DNA of 64,000 bases from Siphonodentalium dalli (GCA_032622095.1 CP136063.1:282153426-282217425); one strand, 5' to 3'; counted from the stretch's first letter, positions 35,436-46,121 are shown. The notes: generated by a model from the letters alone, not told the origin. A program made the numbers and translations.

Positions 35436-35835
35436 TTAACCCTTTACCCAACAAACCGGCCAAAACCGGCCAAATAAAGCTTCAACAGCCTAAAATATCT
35501 TCGGTCTGTCTCAATAGAACCATACAAATATGGATATCATTGGAACCGGCTTATTTACCACATTGTGATAGTTACAGTTATGCCCTGTGCCAATGCATTC
35601 TCTTATATATGCGAGTCGACCATAGGTCGCCTCGCATATATAAGAGAATGCATTGGCCTAAAAAAATCTTTTTTTTAACACTTTTTACCATTTGTTCTTA
35701 CATTCTTTAACAATTTTATAATTTTTAATGTGTTAAGCCAATGCATTCTCTTATATATGCGAGGCGACCTATGGTCGACTCGCATATATAAGAGAATGCA
35801 TTGGCACAGGGCCCTTCTGTTGGGTAAAGGGTTAA
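35436..35835. mobile_element. TTAA MITE, family 1, inserted in polB
   Basis: 400 bases from TTAA to TTAA, with two 70-bp palindromes. The homologous polB in piece B reads straight through (TATTTGAGCACATTT at 49,880-49,895), giving an empty site. This fixes the element ends, the TTAA target duplication, and the order of events: MITE after the two polB copies separated. Confidence 0.92.
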
Positions 35836-37363
35836 GCACTTTTGGATAAAGGGAGGTGAAATGAAGACCGTGTATTTTCTCACCAACATCAGCTTTGTAG
35901 TGCAATTTTGTGGCGTTTGTTCTACCGCCAAAAAAAAAACTGTCCCTAGGATCTAGTCGTTTAACAATGTCCAAACTAGTAAGGAAATCACGAAGCTCAG
36001 GATTATTCTGTTGGTCATCAACGAACTGATGTTCCCAAATTCGCACATATTTAATGCTGAGACTTTCAATATAGTTCTTTTTCTGCGTCAGTTTGTATAA
36101 TTCACTAGGTGTCTACTTGGTTATTGGATTCTTGACTATGTCTCTATCGTGACTCAGGCAAAGTTTACATCATGGAATTTGAATGCCGTATTTAATTCTT
36201 CGCAAAATACATCTAATTTGTACTTGGTATCTTCAAGTTTTTTTTCACGTCCGTTCAAAGCGTGCGTTATGTGGATTTTATCTTTAACATTATCCATTCC
36301 AACCATTGAATTAAACTTTTGCTGTATTGATCTTTATACTGAGTTTTTGGAACCAGAGTTATTGGTGATGTGAGAAATTATTTCTCTCGTAATCGCACGT
36401 TGTGTTCATCTTCAAGCTGTGTTTGCTGAACCCATTCATCTTTGTACAAATCGACAAAGCGCCATCTTTACATTTAGCTGGAAGCCACGTTTTGTCATCA
36501 GTACTCGGCACACTCTCCAATCCTCGTGGATGAACTTTGTTCTGAATATTCCCATGCATACCAATGCGATAGTAACGTATTGGAATGGATCAACGGCACC
36601 AAACAGTTTGAATTTCATATCACCAGAAAACATCAATTACTGGCTATACGTCCAGTCGCTTCCATGATATGGTTTCTGAATTTGATACAAGCTTGTCTCA
36701 AAATATTGACATCACTGCAACAATAATCCAATATTTGTTTCTTGAAGATAAAAACTGCATTTTTTTGGGCTGTGTGCCATTTCATGAAGTCTTTTCTTTC
36801 AGCCACGCACCATAATATTTGGCATCGGGATATGGTCCTTCACAATTCTGATTGGCTGGCTTACTGAAAAAGTGAGAATCATCCTTTTTTTCTTACCATC
36901 AAGACCGAATGGTTTTGGTAACTGTTAAACAGTGATAACTTCATTGGTAAAAAGCTGAGACTGTCCAATACTTTGATAAGTACATCAATTTGGATCCATT
37001 ATATATAACGTTGGGTCTCAATGACTGATCTATGAGATATTCCATGAGAAAATAGCCATCGTAGCCCTTGAAGTTGTGAGCCAATGCTTTGAATCCCTTA
37101 TGCTATTCAGAGAATAACCATTTTCCAAACTGTTCACCGGTATCAGGATCACTAAATATAACTTCACGGAGTCCGCATGTGTCCAGACATAAATTTCTGT
37201 CATTCTTCTTATCACGATTATTACAAGCATCGCATAGAGGTCCACAATTCCTACACGTTGGTTTCGATTCCAGTGTGTCATTCATACATTCGTAGCAAGC
37301 TGTTTGCACAAGGAGGAAGTTGGGTGTATGTTGAACTTTACCACACCATGCTTTGAAACAGTT

Positions 37364-37736
37364 CTGAAAAGTAATAATATAACTTTTTAACTCAGATGCT
37401 TTCGATCTTTATTGATAATAGTAAAATAAACACCTAGGATTAGTCACTGAATGTAAATAATTAAGTTAAAAATAAGTGTGACATATTTTGTATTTGAAGT
37501 ATAGAGCGTTAGTCTAGTTTTAATAAAGAGCGTTGAGGTGAAATACAGAATTGTAAAAAAAGAAGTAAATAAACGGTGATAAAGAGCGTTCCTCGATAAT
37601 CTAGTCTCATATAAAATAAAGAGCGTTTCTACTTTTTGTGTCGATAATAAAGAGCGTTACATTATCATGATTTCGTCTGTGTGACTGAAATATGTTGATA
37701 TTAAAACTATATTACAATTAGGTAACATAAGATTCA
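37364..37736 (-). other. Probable intron or spacer in polB with ATAAAGAGCGTT repeats
   Basis: On the minus strand it starts with GTGAAT after CCAG and ends TTATTACTTTTCAG before AACTG, matching donor and acceptor. It holds at least four copies of ATAAAGAGCGTT (37,523; 37,578; 37,616; 37,647). An alternative is that it is an intergenic spacer and the Cys-rich ORF at 37,737-38,022 is a separate gene. Confidence 0.5.
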
Positions 37737-38022
37737 CCTGGCACATAGCACATTTCTTGCATGCACGATCTTCTTTACATTCCTGGCAATTACTTATATG
37801 CAAAAGTGCGTACCCTTCTGAACATTCTAGTAGCTCTTGTTGAAATCCTGACATCGTGTATTTGTCACACAACCTACATAATTGTTCACCACACACGTGT
37901 TGATTAGGCCGCATTTTCCGTCTATCAATGACTTTGGTACAGTAGTAGTACGCGGGTCTCGTTCGCTCCACATCTAAAAATAGATTTTTTGGCGGTAAAA
38001 TTGTTTGTACTAAAATATTCAA

Positions 38023-39711
38023 AAAAAAAATTTCAAAACCTAATTTTTTTTCCCCAAAATTTTCAAAAAAAAGTTTTTAAAAATCTCAACAATTTATGAA
38101 ACTTTGAGTTTTCGGTCTCTTACTGAAAATAATCTCGGCCGACTATTAAATGTCGAATGTTTTTAAATTATTTGCGTGTAATATCTTTTGTTATTGGCCA
38201 ACTATTTTTGTTCAAACAAATTTTAAATATTTTTCATGAAACTCTGTTAATTTTATTAATCAATGTTTAGAAATAGCTTTATACCAATTATATGTGTATG
38301 GACTGGTCCGAGTCGCTGTAATTTTGGACATTGACACTATAGGTATGAATGCATACATTCCAGTGTTTATCATCAGACGCGATGTTTAGAAATAGCTTTA
38401 TACCAATTATATGTGTATGGACTGGTCCGAGTCGCTGTAATTTTGGACATTGACACTATAGGTATGAATGCATACATTCCAGTGTTTATCATCAGACGCA
38501 GTCTCGTCTATTACATCACATAATTGTCTCCACAATACCTGAAATAATTTGACGCCATTACTCTTACATAAATAATAAAGAGCGTTTATTCTTTACTTCT
38601 CTATCCCGATGAAGTTATTGAGTATATGACACACGTGCATTATCGCGAATTATTGGAAGAATTATTGAGATGTTGTACTATTTTGAAAGCAGTCACGCTC
38701 AGACGAAGAGCGTGATGCAAAATTACTACCCCGAATGAACTGACATATTCTATGGAACAAATTTTCAATTATGTACACACACACATAATCACACGCGTCA
38801 ATAGGGTAACACTGTATAGGTCGAAAAAGAGTGGCACCTTGGATAAATTGACCAAATGACTGCTATTATATCTGTTGACAGCTATGTGTGGTCCGACTCG
38901 TTCAATTAAGTTATCGATAGCTTGTCTGAACATCATTACTTGTTTAACGGGTTATGATCACGTAAGGTTGATAAGCTGTGTCATTGTTAGCATTAACGCG
39001 ATAATTAGTTATCAAAAATATGCATGCATAATACGTACATGTGATAAGACACTCAATAATAGAAGTTACCTTTGTGTTGTTATAACAACCTTACGTAATA
39101 ACCACTTATCGACCTATTCATACTTACGCTCATATATAATCTTATATAATGTTAACTCATCTGTTAACTCATCTGTGCTAACTATTTTCGGGAGTTATGG
39201 TATACAAATATCTATGACGAAGCTTCCTTTTATGCATGTACAGACACGCTTTCAATTAAGCTATCGATAGCGTGTCTGAACATCATTAGTTGTTTAACGG
39301 GATATGATCACGTAAGGTGATAAGCTGTGTCATTGTCAGCATTAACGCGATAATTAGTTATCAAAAATATCTATACATAATACGTACATGTGATAAGACA
39401 CCGCACCAATGATGTTTTAAGAACTGTAGGTTTTTATAATATTAATGGTTGCAGTGTCATCATGGTAATTCGTTTACACCAGTTTTTTTTACGTGTCTCT
39501 GAACATTAGAATGGTCCTCTGTATCTTCACCGAAGATATTCGTTCCTGCCATAGCCTCTTCAACCTACACGTTCTCTTCCATCAACCTTATCAGACCACA
39601 CTTCCGACCCATATAAAGCTGATCTACACACGCCTTCCATAACAAATGTTTACTTATGATGTATATATAAGAACTGTATAGCTACTAATAAATAGGACAC
39701 AGTGAACAAAA
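38023..39711. promoter_or_regulatory. Polinton non-coding region with direct repeats and hairpins
   Basis: Separates divergent polB (-) and ATPase (+). It has a 119-bp unit twice in tandem (38,263-38,500) and another ATAAAGAGCGTT at 38,575. A 150-bp segment occurs twice, 350 bases apart (38,901 and 39,251). A hairpin CAGACACGCT...AGCGTGTCTG lies at 39,241-39,278 around the palindrome GCTATCGATAGC. A stretch at 38,817-38,870 resembles 48,418-48,475. It could be a control region, replication origin, or the junction of two tandem elements. No long terminal inverted repeat was found. Confidence 0.6.
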
Positions 39712-40377
39712 ATGGGGTCAACTAACCATAGCGCCATACCATTTGAACCTTGTTCTAGTATTTGCATCAATGGGCCGACTGGTTCTGGTAAGACGAGATG
39801 GGTCTACAGATTCCTACAAAATCTTAGTGGAATGTATTCTAGAGATCCACCTAAGAAAATAATGTACTGTTACGGTATTTATCAAAATTTCTATGATGAA
39901 ATTGAATCATCAATCGAAAATTTGGTCATGCATCAAGGATTACCTACCCAAACAGAAATCGAAGAATTTGCTGATGGTAAACATAATATGTTAATATTAG
40001 ACGACTTGATGCATCGTATTATTGACCAAAAAGAGATTGAATTTTTATTTACGCAGCAAACTCATCATCGCTGTCTTTCGGTGTTATTTATTTCACAAAA
40101 TTTATACGCACAAGGCAAGGCGGTGAGAACTATAGCCTTAAACACGTGGTATCTAATTTTATTCAAAAATTTGAGGGATGGATCACAAATTTCCACATTG
40201 GGTAGACAATTGTATCCCGGTAAATCTAAAGTACTCATTGATGCATACAAGGATTGTATGAAGAAACCATTTGCGTATCTTATAATAGATATGTCCCCTC
40301 ACACTGAGGATAAATACAGACTACGAACAGACGTATTTCCCAACCAAGACCCTATAATTTACGTACCTACCACGTAA
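39712..40377 (+). CDS. Polinton DNA-packaging ATPase (A32/FtsK-HerA type)
   Basis: 221 residues, apparently intact. Walker A GPTGSGKT is at residues 21-28, and Walker B is a hydrophobic run ending LILDDLM near residues 92-98. A downstream FISQNLYA-type segment near residue 125 is the expected sensor region. Enzymes of this family pump the genome into the capsid and are the most conserved virion gene in these elements. It is the first + strand gene of piece B, followed 40 bases later by a small ORF on the same strand. This is the only core gene here without an obvious lesion. Confidence 0.9.
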   Translation: MGSTNHSAIPFEPCSSICINGPTGSGKTRWVYRFLQNLSGMYSRDPPKKIMYCYGIYQNFYDEIESSIENLVMHQGLPTQTEIEEFADGKHNMLILDDLMHRIIDQKEIEFLFTQQTHHRCLSVLFISQNLYAQGKAVRTIALNTWYLILFKNLRDGSQISTLGRQLYPGKSKVLIDAYKDCMKKPFAYLIIDMSPHTEDKYRLRTDVFPNQDPIIYVPTT

Positions 40378-40417
40378 TAAGAAGGGGACAGTATCGGAAC
40401 TGAGTCGCGACGATAAA

Positions 40418-40675
40418 ATGAGTCGATTATTACGTAAGGAGTTAAATTTTGTCAGAATATTGTCATCAACCCAATCAAGATCTCAACGAAATGCATTATT
40501 GACATCGATAACTAATAATCAGTTGAAAGTTCTGGTTGAAATTACGATCAATTTACTACATGAAATTTTAACAGTTACAGTTCAACAAAAAGCTAAATTA
40601 CGGCGCTATAAATCATTTTATATATTATTGGGTGATAAATCTGAGTTTGTTGAGGAAAAGAAAAAGTGTCATTAA
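40418..40675 (+). CDS. Small conserved Polinton protein, unknown function
   Basis: 85 residues. The N-terminus is basic (MSRLLRKELNFVRIL), the middle helical, and the C-terminal part has QQKAKLRRYKSF. Small basic helical ORFs of this look accompany the ATPase in many Polintons, but I cannot assign a role. It is intact, with short spacing to both neighbours, consistent with co-transcription. Confidence 0.6.
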   Translation: MSRLLRKELNFVRILSSTQSRSQRNALLTSITNNQLKVLVEITINLLHEILTVTVQQKAKLRRYKSFYILLGDKSEFVEEKKKCH

Positions 40676-40738
40676 TCACTCCCCTGCCATTGCTTTGATG
40701 TTGAACATCGTTGAACCTAAGTTGAAACAGTTTTTGTG

Positions 40739-41119
40739 ATGGAGTCTGTGAAGAAAACTGTTTTGATCCCGTATGAAAGATATATGATGTACACAGAAAA
40801 AAGTGAACTCAAAAAAGTTTCATCGGAGCCTAATATTGAACACAGCGACATCTCGGCAAACAATAGTAGCCATTCTGACGAAATGAATAAAGAAAGGGAC
40901 CCGATGAATAATCAGATTGTTAATACAGTTCAAGCGACTGAACCTCAGGAGGCAATCGAAAAATCAGGAGTTAACACATCTAATAATACATCGAAAAAGA
41001 CACACACTAAACAAAGAAAAAAGAAAATAAGAGACATTAAGCGTGAAATATCTAGACCTCCGGGTATAATCGCCGGTAGACTGACGAAGATAAAGAAGAA
41101 ACGGTGGATATCACTGTGA
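40739..41119 (+). CDS. Conserved Polinton ORF with VLIPYERY start and basic tail
   Basis: About 126 residues from ATG 40,739. The N-terminus VLIPYERYMMY looks conserved. The central 60 residues are Ser/Asn/Glu-rich and probably disordered. The C-terminal 45 are strongly basic (KKTHTKQRKKK), followed by RPPGIIAGR and a final KKKRWISL. It ends six bases before the integrase start. The basic tail suggests a nucleic-acid-binding or virion core role; that is inference. Intact. Confidence 0.6.
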   Translation: MESVKKTVLIPYERYMMYTEKSELKKVSSEPNIEHSDISANNSSHSDEMNKERDPMNNQIVNTVQATEPQEAIEKSGVNTSNNTSKKTHTKQRKKKIRDIKREISRPPGIIAGRLTKIKKKRWISL

Positions 41120-41124
41120 ACAAT

Positions 41125-43036
41125 ATGGCCGATTGGAAAGATTATTTGAGTTCTATTTATTTTAATCCGGGTCACCCCGCATCGTACTCAGGAGCTACAA
41201 AGTTGCATCAGACTGTAAAATCTGAAAATTGTGCCAATACGGGTACATATAACTCTTAAGACTATCAGAACGGTTTGATTATTTAATTACAACAAAGTCA
41301 ATAATGTTCAATCATCGGCATCTGGGTTTCTCCTGGTTGGGTTTATCTTCCTGTCGTCTGCTCGGTTTAGGTTCTTCTTCCGTCTTCATAGGTTGGGCGT
41401 GTCTGCTCGTCTTCTACTCGGTTGAGTTCCGGTTGAGTTCGTCTTCCTGTCGTCTGCTCTTCTTCCGTCGGCGCATCAGTGGGACGTTGTTAGAACCACA
41501 AGAGTCATAATGGTTACCTTGTGTTTACGTCCATACTTTCGGCTGTTTGTCCTAGCGTCCGAGAATTCTTGATACTCGCTGTGTGGTCAGATAGAACTGG
41601 TTATCGGTGTCGGCTTTCTTCTTACTAAATACACAGAGGGCATTAATGACAGCCCGGTGCATCTTCACGGCGAATCGATTCTAGGCGTACCTAGGGTAAT
41701 CGGGCGATCGTCATTTTCCTATGCATCCTTTAGACTCTTCTTCTTATCCATCACGCTGCGTTAGGTTTCGGTAGCTTTTCTAGGCGAGATATCTGGTCTC
41801 GCTAATCCCAAGATCGTTCTGTTTACTCCCCAATTATTTCCCTATGTATGTGTCGGGGATGGTTATTGCATGGACGTCCGCTAATTCGTTTTGGTGTCCA
41901 GTATTTTGCGATCTAGATGTGGCCAACAGTGGCGCTGATATATGTGGTAATTGAGCGCCCCCGCGGCTTAGAGATTGCCTGTCTTCTTCCCGGGTTGAAA
42001 GTTATGTCCCTGGGGTTGTCTTGGCACAAAATAAGCACATCATTTCCAAGCGCGAGATTGTGGCGTGGCTACAAAATCATGAAAGTTATTCCCTAACAAA
42101 AAGTGTTAGACGAAAATTCCCGAGGTCTCGTGTTATTGTAAACGCTTCTGACAGTCAATGGGATGGAGACCTCATGGATATGAATGATGTTTCGAAAGAC
42201 AATGACAATTACACGTACGTGTTAATAATGATTGACATTTTTTCTAGGAAGCTATGGTGCGAAGCTATAAAGAGAAAAACTGCAATTAATGTGATCAATG
42301 CTATGAAACATATATTTGAAGGTGGAAGAACCCCTCGCCTCCTCCGAACGGACCGTGGTTCGGAATTCACAAACAAATGGGTCAAAAGTTACCTTAAGGG
42401 TCTTCATATATCTCAAATTTTTACGCGAAACGAAACAAAAGCAAATTATTCGGAACGGGCCATAAAAACTATAAAGCAGAAGATTTCACGTTATATGATA
42501 AAGCATAATAATGCTAGATATATCGACATTCTACAAGATATTGTGAAACGTTATAACCATACCATACATCGTTCTGGGGTACCACCCCTGACTCAATAAC
42601 TGTTGAGAATGAAGATGAGTCTCGCCTTGATCAGTGGTTAATAAGACAGAAGGGAGGTGTTAAAAGTAAATTGAAGAAAAAGTTCAAATACAATGTAAAT
42701 GATATCATTAGAATATCACACACCAAAGCAGTTTTTGACTGAGAATATTCTCAGAAATGGACTGGAGAGTTGTTCAAAGTGACTAAGAAGTTTTACAGGC
42801 AGAACATACCCGTGTATACATTGACAGATTTCTTGGATGAAGCCATTGAGGGCGCTTTCTACGAGTCAGAACTTCAAAGGGTGCGCGTTGATGACGATAC
42901 AGTTTACAGAATAGATAAAATTGTCAAAAAGAGGAAACGAAAGGGTCAAACTGAAGTCATGGTGCACTGGCATTCATGGCCTGACAAATTTAATTCATGG
43001 ATTTTAGAGTCCGATGTCGCCAGATATCAAAATTAA
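41125..43036 (+). pseudogene. Retrovirus-like integrase with chromodomain, interrupted
   Basis: Inserts element DNA into the host genome by DDE chemistry. The first 35 codons (41,125-41,229) carry the start of the N-terminal zinc-binding region. They are cut by a 799-base solo LTR, after which the frame resumes at 42,033. The catalytic core is visible: Asp in WDGDLMDM, Asp in LRTDRGSEF, Glu in NYSERAIK. The reading frame ends at 42,597 and continues in another frame, with a TGA near 42,740. A C-terminal chromodomain-like segment (VMVHWHSWPDKFNSWI) ends at 43,036. The gene carries at least three lesions: LTR insertion, frameshift and stop. Confidence 0.9.
41230..42028. mobile_element. Solo LTR inside the integrase gene
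   Basis: Begins TGTGCCAATACGGG and ends TTGTCTTGGCACA (TG...CA with a short inverted end), flanked on both sides by AAAT. Homologous LTRs are at 31,088-31,515 and 32,349-33,147. The host coding frame is continuous if the insert and one AAAT are ignored, so it is an insertion, not an intron. A 4-base duplication fits Gypsy-type integration. Confidence 0.82.
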
Positions 43037-43511
43037 TAAGAGTAAGCTATCCACGGGAACCATTACAATCATGGATAATAGAACAGGTACCTTGACGAAT
43101 ATGTTTCAAACAGAACGTGGTCGTCTACATATGAATCTCCTTAAATGGATAGGAATTACTATTATGGCAATAACTCTGTCACTACCATTTATTTTAGTTC
43201 CAAAGAAGATACCGCGTGAGCCGGTGGACTATGAATTACTTCATACGAATGAGTCACACCCCCATGATTACGAACAACACCCCTGTGGTTTCGTGAAAAA
43301 GTGGGCAATACCCTGAAACATTACGGTAACAGTCTGTAATAATCAAGGGCACATTTATACAGACATTAGGCGAGTTGTGAATAACACTCTGACGATTATA
43401 AGTATTCCGTATAACCAGTGGTCTGACTTCAAGTATATATTCAGTGATGTTGATAAAACTATAAGAGAAGAGATGAATATTGATTCTCTTTTGAAAATAA
43501 TTAGAAACTAG
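43014..43511 (+). pseudogene. Polinton membrane protein, frameshifted
   Basis: ATG at 43,014 overlaps the integrase end by 23 bases; a second ATG at 43,071 is also plausible. One hydrophobic segment (WIGITIMAITLSLPFILV) lies near residues 45-62 of the longer form. The first frame stops at 43,316, but coding-like sequence continues in another frame to the TAG at 43,509-43,511 (with NNQGHIYTDIRRVV and DKTIREEMNIDSLL). Single-pass proteins are frequent among Polinton accessory ORFs. Function unknown. Confidence 0.55.
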
Positions 43512-43515
43512 TCAT

Positions 43516-43983
43516 ATGGATAATTATTATCTGTACCTGACTAGCGACGATTCCATTGATAAATATCCAGATAATCGTCCTCTCGACTTCACAATAGAGT
43601 TACCTGGTGTATTAATATTGGAAGGAACGTGGTTATGTTGTTTGAAAGACATAAATATAACTGATCATATAGACACGGATTTATTATATATTTGCTCGGA
43701 CATATGCGGAGAATCAATAGCTTGTGACACATCATCCCCCATCCTCAGGGTTATAAAGAGCGACACACGTGATACGGGTGATTGGCGGAGTTTTGAGGGC
43801 TCATTCTACATAAACGTAAGGCAGGATAAACTTCAGCGTCTCAGGATTTTTATAAGAGGCGATAAACTTTCTAAAATAAATGCAGAAAAAAAGAGTGACT
43901 TGTACACTACATTTGAAGAAACATGTCGATCACGTATATTCCAACCGATATTGAAAAGTGGAGAAAACATTTCAGGGACATGA
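43516..43983 (+). CDS. Probable capsid-associated Polinton protein
   Basis: 155 residues. The N-terminal part YYLYLTSDDSIDKYPDN, followed by FTIELPGVLILEGTW and ALKDI-like text (CLKDINI), is the layout typical of a conserved protein found beside the capsid gene in these elements, possibly a minor capsid/penton-type component. That role is an inference from neighbourhood and pattern. Its end overlaps the next ORF by about 60 bases in another frame, which may be native or a frameshift. Confidence 0.5.
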   Translation: MDNYYLYLTSDDSIDKYPDNRPLDFTIELPGVLILEGTWLCCLKDINITDHIDTDLLYICSDICGESIACDTSSPILRVIKSDTRDTGDWRSFEGSFYINVRQDKLQRLRIFIRGDKLSKINAEKKSDLYTTFEETCRSRIFQPILKSGENISGT

Positions 43984-44209
43984 TTAATGGGAAGTTAACG
44001 CCAGATAATGAGGGTCACAACTTTATTGACAGAACTCAAAATAGTGATAGTGAAGAAGACGTTCTAAAACCACATATTAACGTAGTGACGCCCGTCGTGC
44101 AGAAAATAAGTTGACACACGCACGTAAAGCGTCCAAAAAAACCAATAAGAGAGTGTTAGCTAGCGGTTTGGCTAATAATACTAAGAAAGTGAAAACTATA
44201 TTCGATTAG
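43923..44209 (+). pseudogene. Small basic Polinton ORF upstream of the capsid gene, frameshifted
   Basis: Starts at 43,923 (SITYIPTDIEKWRKHF). It runs through an acidic Ser/Glu region and VVTPVVQKI to a stop near 44,112. A very basic tail (ARKASKKTNKR ... KKVKTIF) continues in the next frame to the TAG at 44,207-44,209. The shape, a short head followed by a basic tail just before the capsid gene, recalls virion core proteins. The frame break looks like a single-base lesion. Confidence 0.5.
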
Positions 44210-44217
44210 CCAAAATC

Positions 44218-45480
44218 ATGAATGAATACAGAGAGTACCATACCGATAAATTGGCATTATTTGAATCGCCGGCGGTTGACAGTGGAATACAATCGACAGA
44301 ATGGATAAATTACAGGCCCGTGAATCAACTGACAGACACTGCAGCTTTGGAGTTCAATATTCCCGCCATGGCCACAACCTACATGGACCTCAAACGCACA
44401 TTGCTACTTCTCAAACTCAAAATAACCAAGCAAGTTGGTTCGGCTCTAACCGTTAATGACGATGTGGGTCTGATAAATGCACCCCTACATTCAATATTTT
44501 CGCAGGTCGATTTGAATATACAGCAAGTTCCCGTGAGTCAAGTCGGGCCGAATTATCCATACAAAGCATATTTCGATGTACTCTTAGAAACTGAACGTAA
44601 GGAACAGCTACATGGACAAGCGTTCGAAAAGGACACGGCAGGTGGTATGGACCTGGCAGATTCGAAAAGCGGGAACTCTGGCCTGTATTACAGGTCCAAA
44701 ACAACCCGTACTAGTCAAATAATGGATATTATGGGATCAATTCAGCTTGACTTCTTCCAACAGGACAAATTACTACTAAATGGTCTCCCGCTCACGTTAA
44801 AATTCTGGCAGACAAGAGATGTTTTTAGACTGATGTATACGGGAACCACTGAGACATACAAGTTGAAAATACAGGAAGCTAATTTGAGACTAGCGACTGT
44901 GAAAGTTAACCCGGGTGTATTACTCAGTCATACTGAGTCACTCAAGAAAAGGAATGCGTGTTATCCTTTTTCAAAATCTATTATAAAGTCGTAGACAGTG
45001 TCAAAAGGTGCATTCAGTTTGGGAGAAGATAATCTATTTCAAGGAGACGTACCTAGTAGCTGTATTATTGGCTTAGTATCATCAAAGGCTGAAAGCGGTT
45101 CACGCGATAAGAACCCGTTCAACTTTGCTTCTTTTGGATGCAACTTCGTCGGATTTTACGTCAACGGGCAGTCTATGCCCGCCCAAGCACTTCAACCGAA
45201 CTTTACCAGTAAGGAATATGTAGAATCTTACAATACGATAATAAAAGATGTGAAACGAAAAGCCGTTCATATTACTTATGAGGATTATGGGAAAGGTTAT
45301 TGCATATATCGGATAAACCCGCAAGGAATTAATCACGATAGAGTCATACCTCAGAAAGGTCACACACGCCTTGAGATTAAATTCTCATCGGCTTTAAAAG
45401 ACAATTGTACGGTAATTGTTTATGCCAAATTTCCTGCCGCTCTCAAAGTTGACGAGAGTCGTAAAGTTTGCATTGAATAA
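44218..45480 (+). pseudogene. Polinton major capsid protein (double jelly-roll), split by a stop
   Basis: 420 codons including an in-frame TAG at 44,992-44,994, about 60% along. Both halves are otherwise open and in the same frame. It shows the N-terminal and middle patterns of the double jelly-roll capsid family of these elements (for example FNIPAMATTYMDLKRT, PLHSIFSQVDLNIQQ, LNGLPLTLKFW; second half GCNFVGFYVNGQSMPAQALQ, KFSSALKDNCTVIVYAKF). The paralogue at 61,802-62,691 is not stopped at this point but is frameshifted elsewhere. The protease ATG overlaps the stop codon. Old inactive copy. Confidence 0.85.
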
Positions 45481-45926
45481 TGAATACACGCGGACTCATG
45501 AGGGCGATAAATAGTTTCACAAACCATAATGAGATAGATGTTTGTCCCATAGACAAATTACCTCTTTATATCCAATATCCCCGGATGTATATAGTTAACA
45601 CTGACGAGAGTAGCCAACCTGGACGCCACTGGACATTGATGATATTCCATGAACATAAACTATCAGAGTTCTTCGACCTGATGGGGTTAAAACCTGAGTG
45701 TTACAACGGACGATTTAAACACGTGTTGTTATTGAATGGACCTCGTTACGAGTGTAATGATTACAGATTACAGGGTTCTAATATATGCGGTCCCTATTGC
45801 ATATACTTTGCATTCTATAAACTGTGTGGATACAGTCTAGAAAATATAATGAGGCGTTTCAGTGCCAATAATTATATGTATAATGATTTAATTATTAAGG
45901 ATTTTATGTTGAAATATATTCTGTAA
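45480..45926 (+). CDS. Adenain-like cysteine protease (maturation protease)
   Basis: 148 residues, ATG overlapping the capsid stop (TAATG). The catalytic layout of the Ulp1/adenovirus-protease family is seen: His in GRHWTLMIF near residue 44, acidic partner in EFFDLMG, Gln in LQGSNICG, and Cys in the same block, followed by PYCIYFAFY. These proteases cut capsid proteins during virion assembly. The frame is intact here, but the copy in piece C is frameshifted and truncated. An AATAAA at 45,983 could end this transcript; the inverted ATAAAGAGCGTT-like sequence AACGCTCTTCATT begins at the stop. Confidence 0.88.
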   Translation: MNTRGLMRAINSFTNHNEIDVCPIDKLPLYIQYPRMYIVNTDESSQPGRHWTLMIFHEHKLSEFFDLMGLKPECYNGRFKHVLLLNGPRYECNDYRLQGSNICGPYCIYFAFYKLCGYSLENIMRRFSANNYMYNDLIIKDFMLKYIL

Positions 45927-46041
45927 ACGCTCTTCATTAGCGACAACGAGAGAAAGACTCTTTAAATTATATTATGTATATAAATAAAATATTGTAAATA
46001 CAATCATTTATCGTTCTTATATTATCATATGTATGATTGGG

Positions 46042-46044
<3 letters not shown>

Positions 46045-46117
<73 letters not shown>
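46045..46117. repeat. (TA)n microsatellite
   Basis: About 36 TA dinucleotides in the spacer between convergent protease and TBP genes. In piece C the matching spacer is deleted. Confidence 0.97.

Positions 46118-46121
<4 letters not shown>

Larger units (their letters stand above)
34563..38022 (-). pseudogene. Protein-primed family B DNA polymerase, decayed (piece A)
   Basis: Replicative polymerase of a Polinton. C-terminal palm motifs lie at the left: motif B is altered and motif C is disrupted near 34,670. The 35,840-36,640 part matches piece B. The ExoIII-like CSDVNIL is near 36,700, NFKGYD (ExoII) near 37,090, and cysteine-rich finger-like clusters (CYECM, CRNCG, CDAC) lie at 37,190-37,310. 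An upstream Cys-rich segment at 37,740-37,980 is separated by 373 bases with splice-like borders. Many frameshifts, a MITE insertion at 35,436 and a C-terminal deletion make it non-functional. The exonuclease half exists only in this copy. ExoI was not located with confidence. Confidence 0.85.

Noticed and set aside
41230-42028. Reading the integrase interruption as a spliceosomal intron
   Set aside because: The borders are TG...CA with an AAAT duplication, and two more copies exist as LTRs elsewhere.
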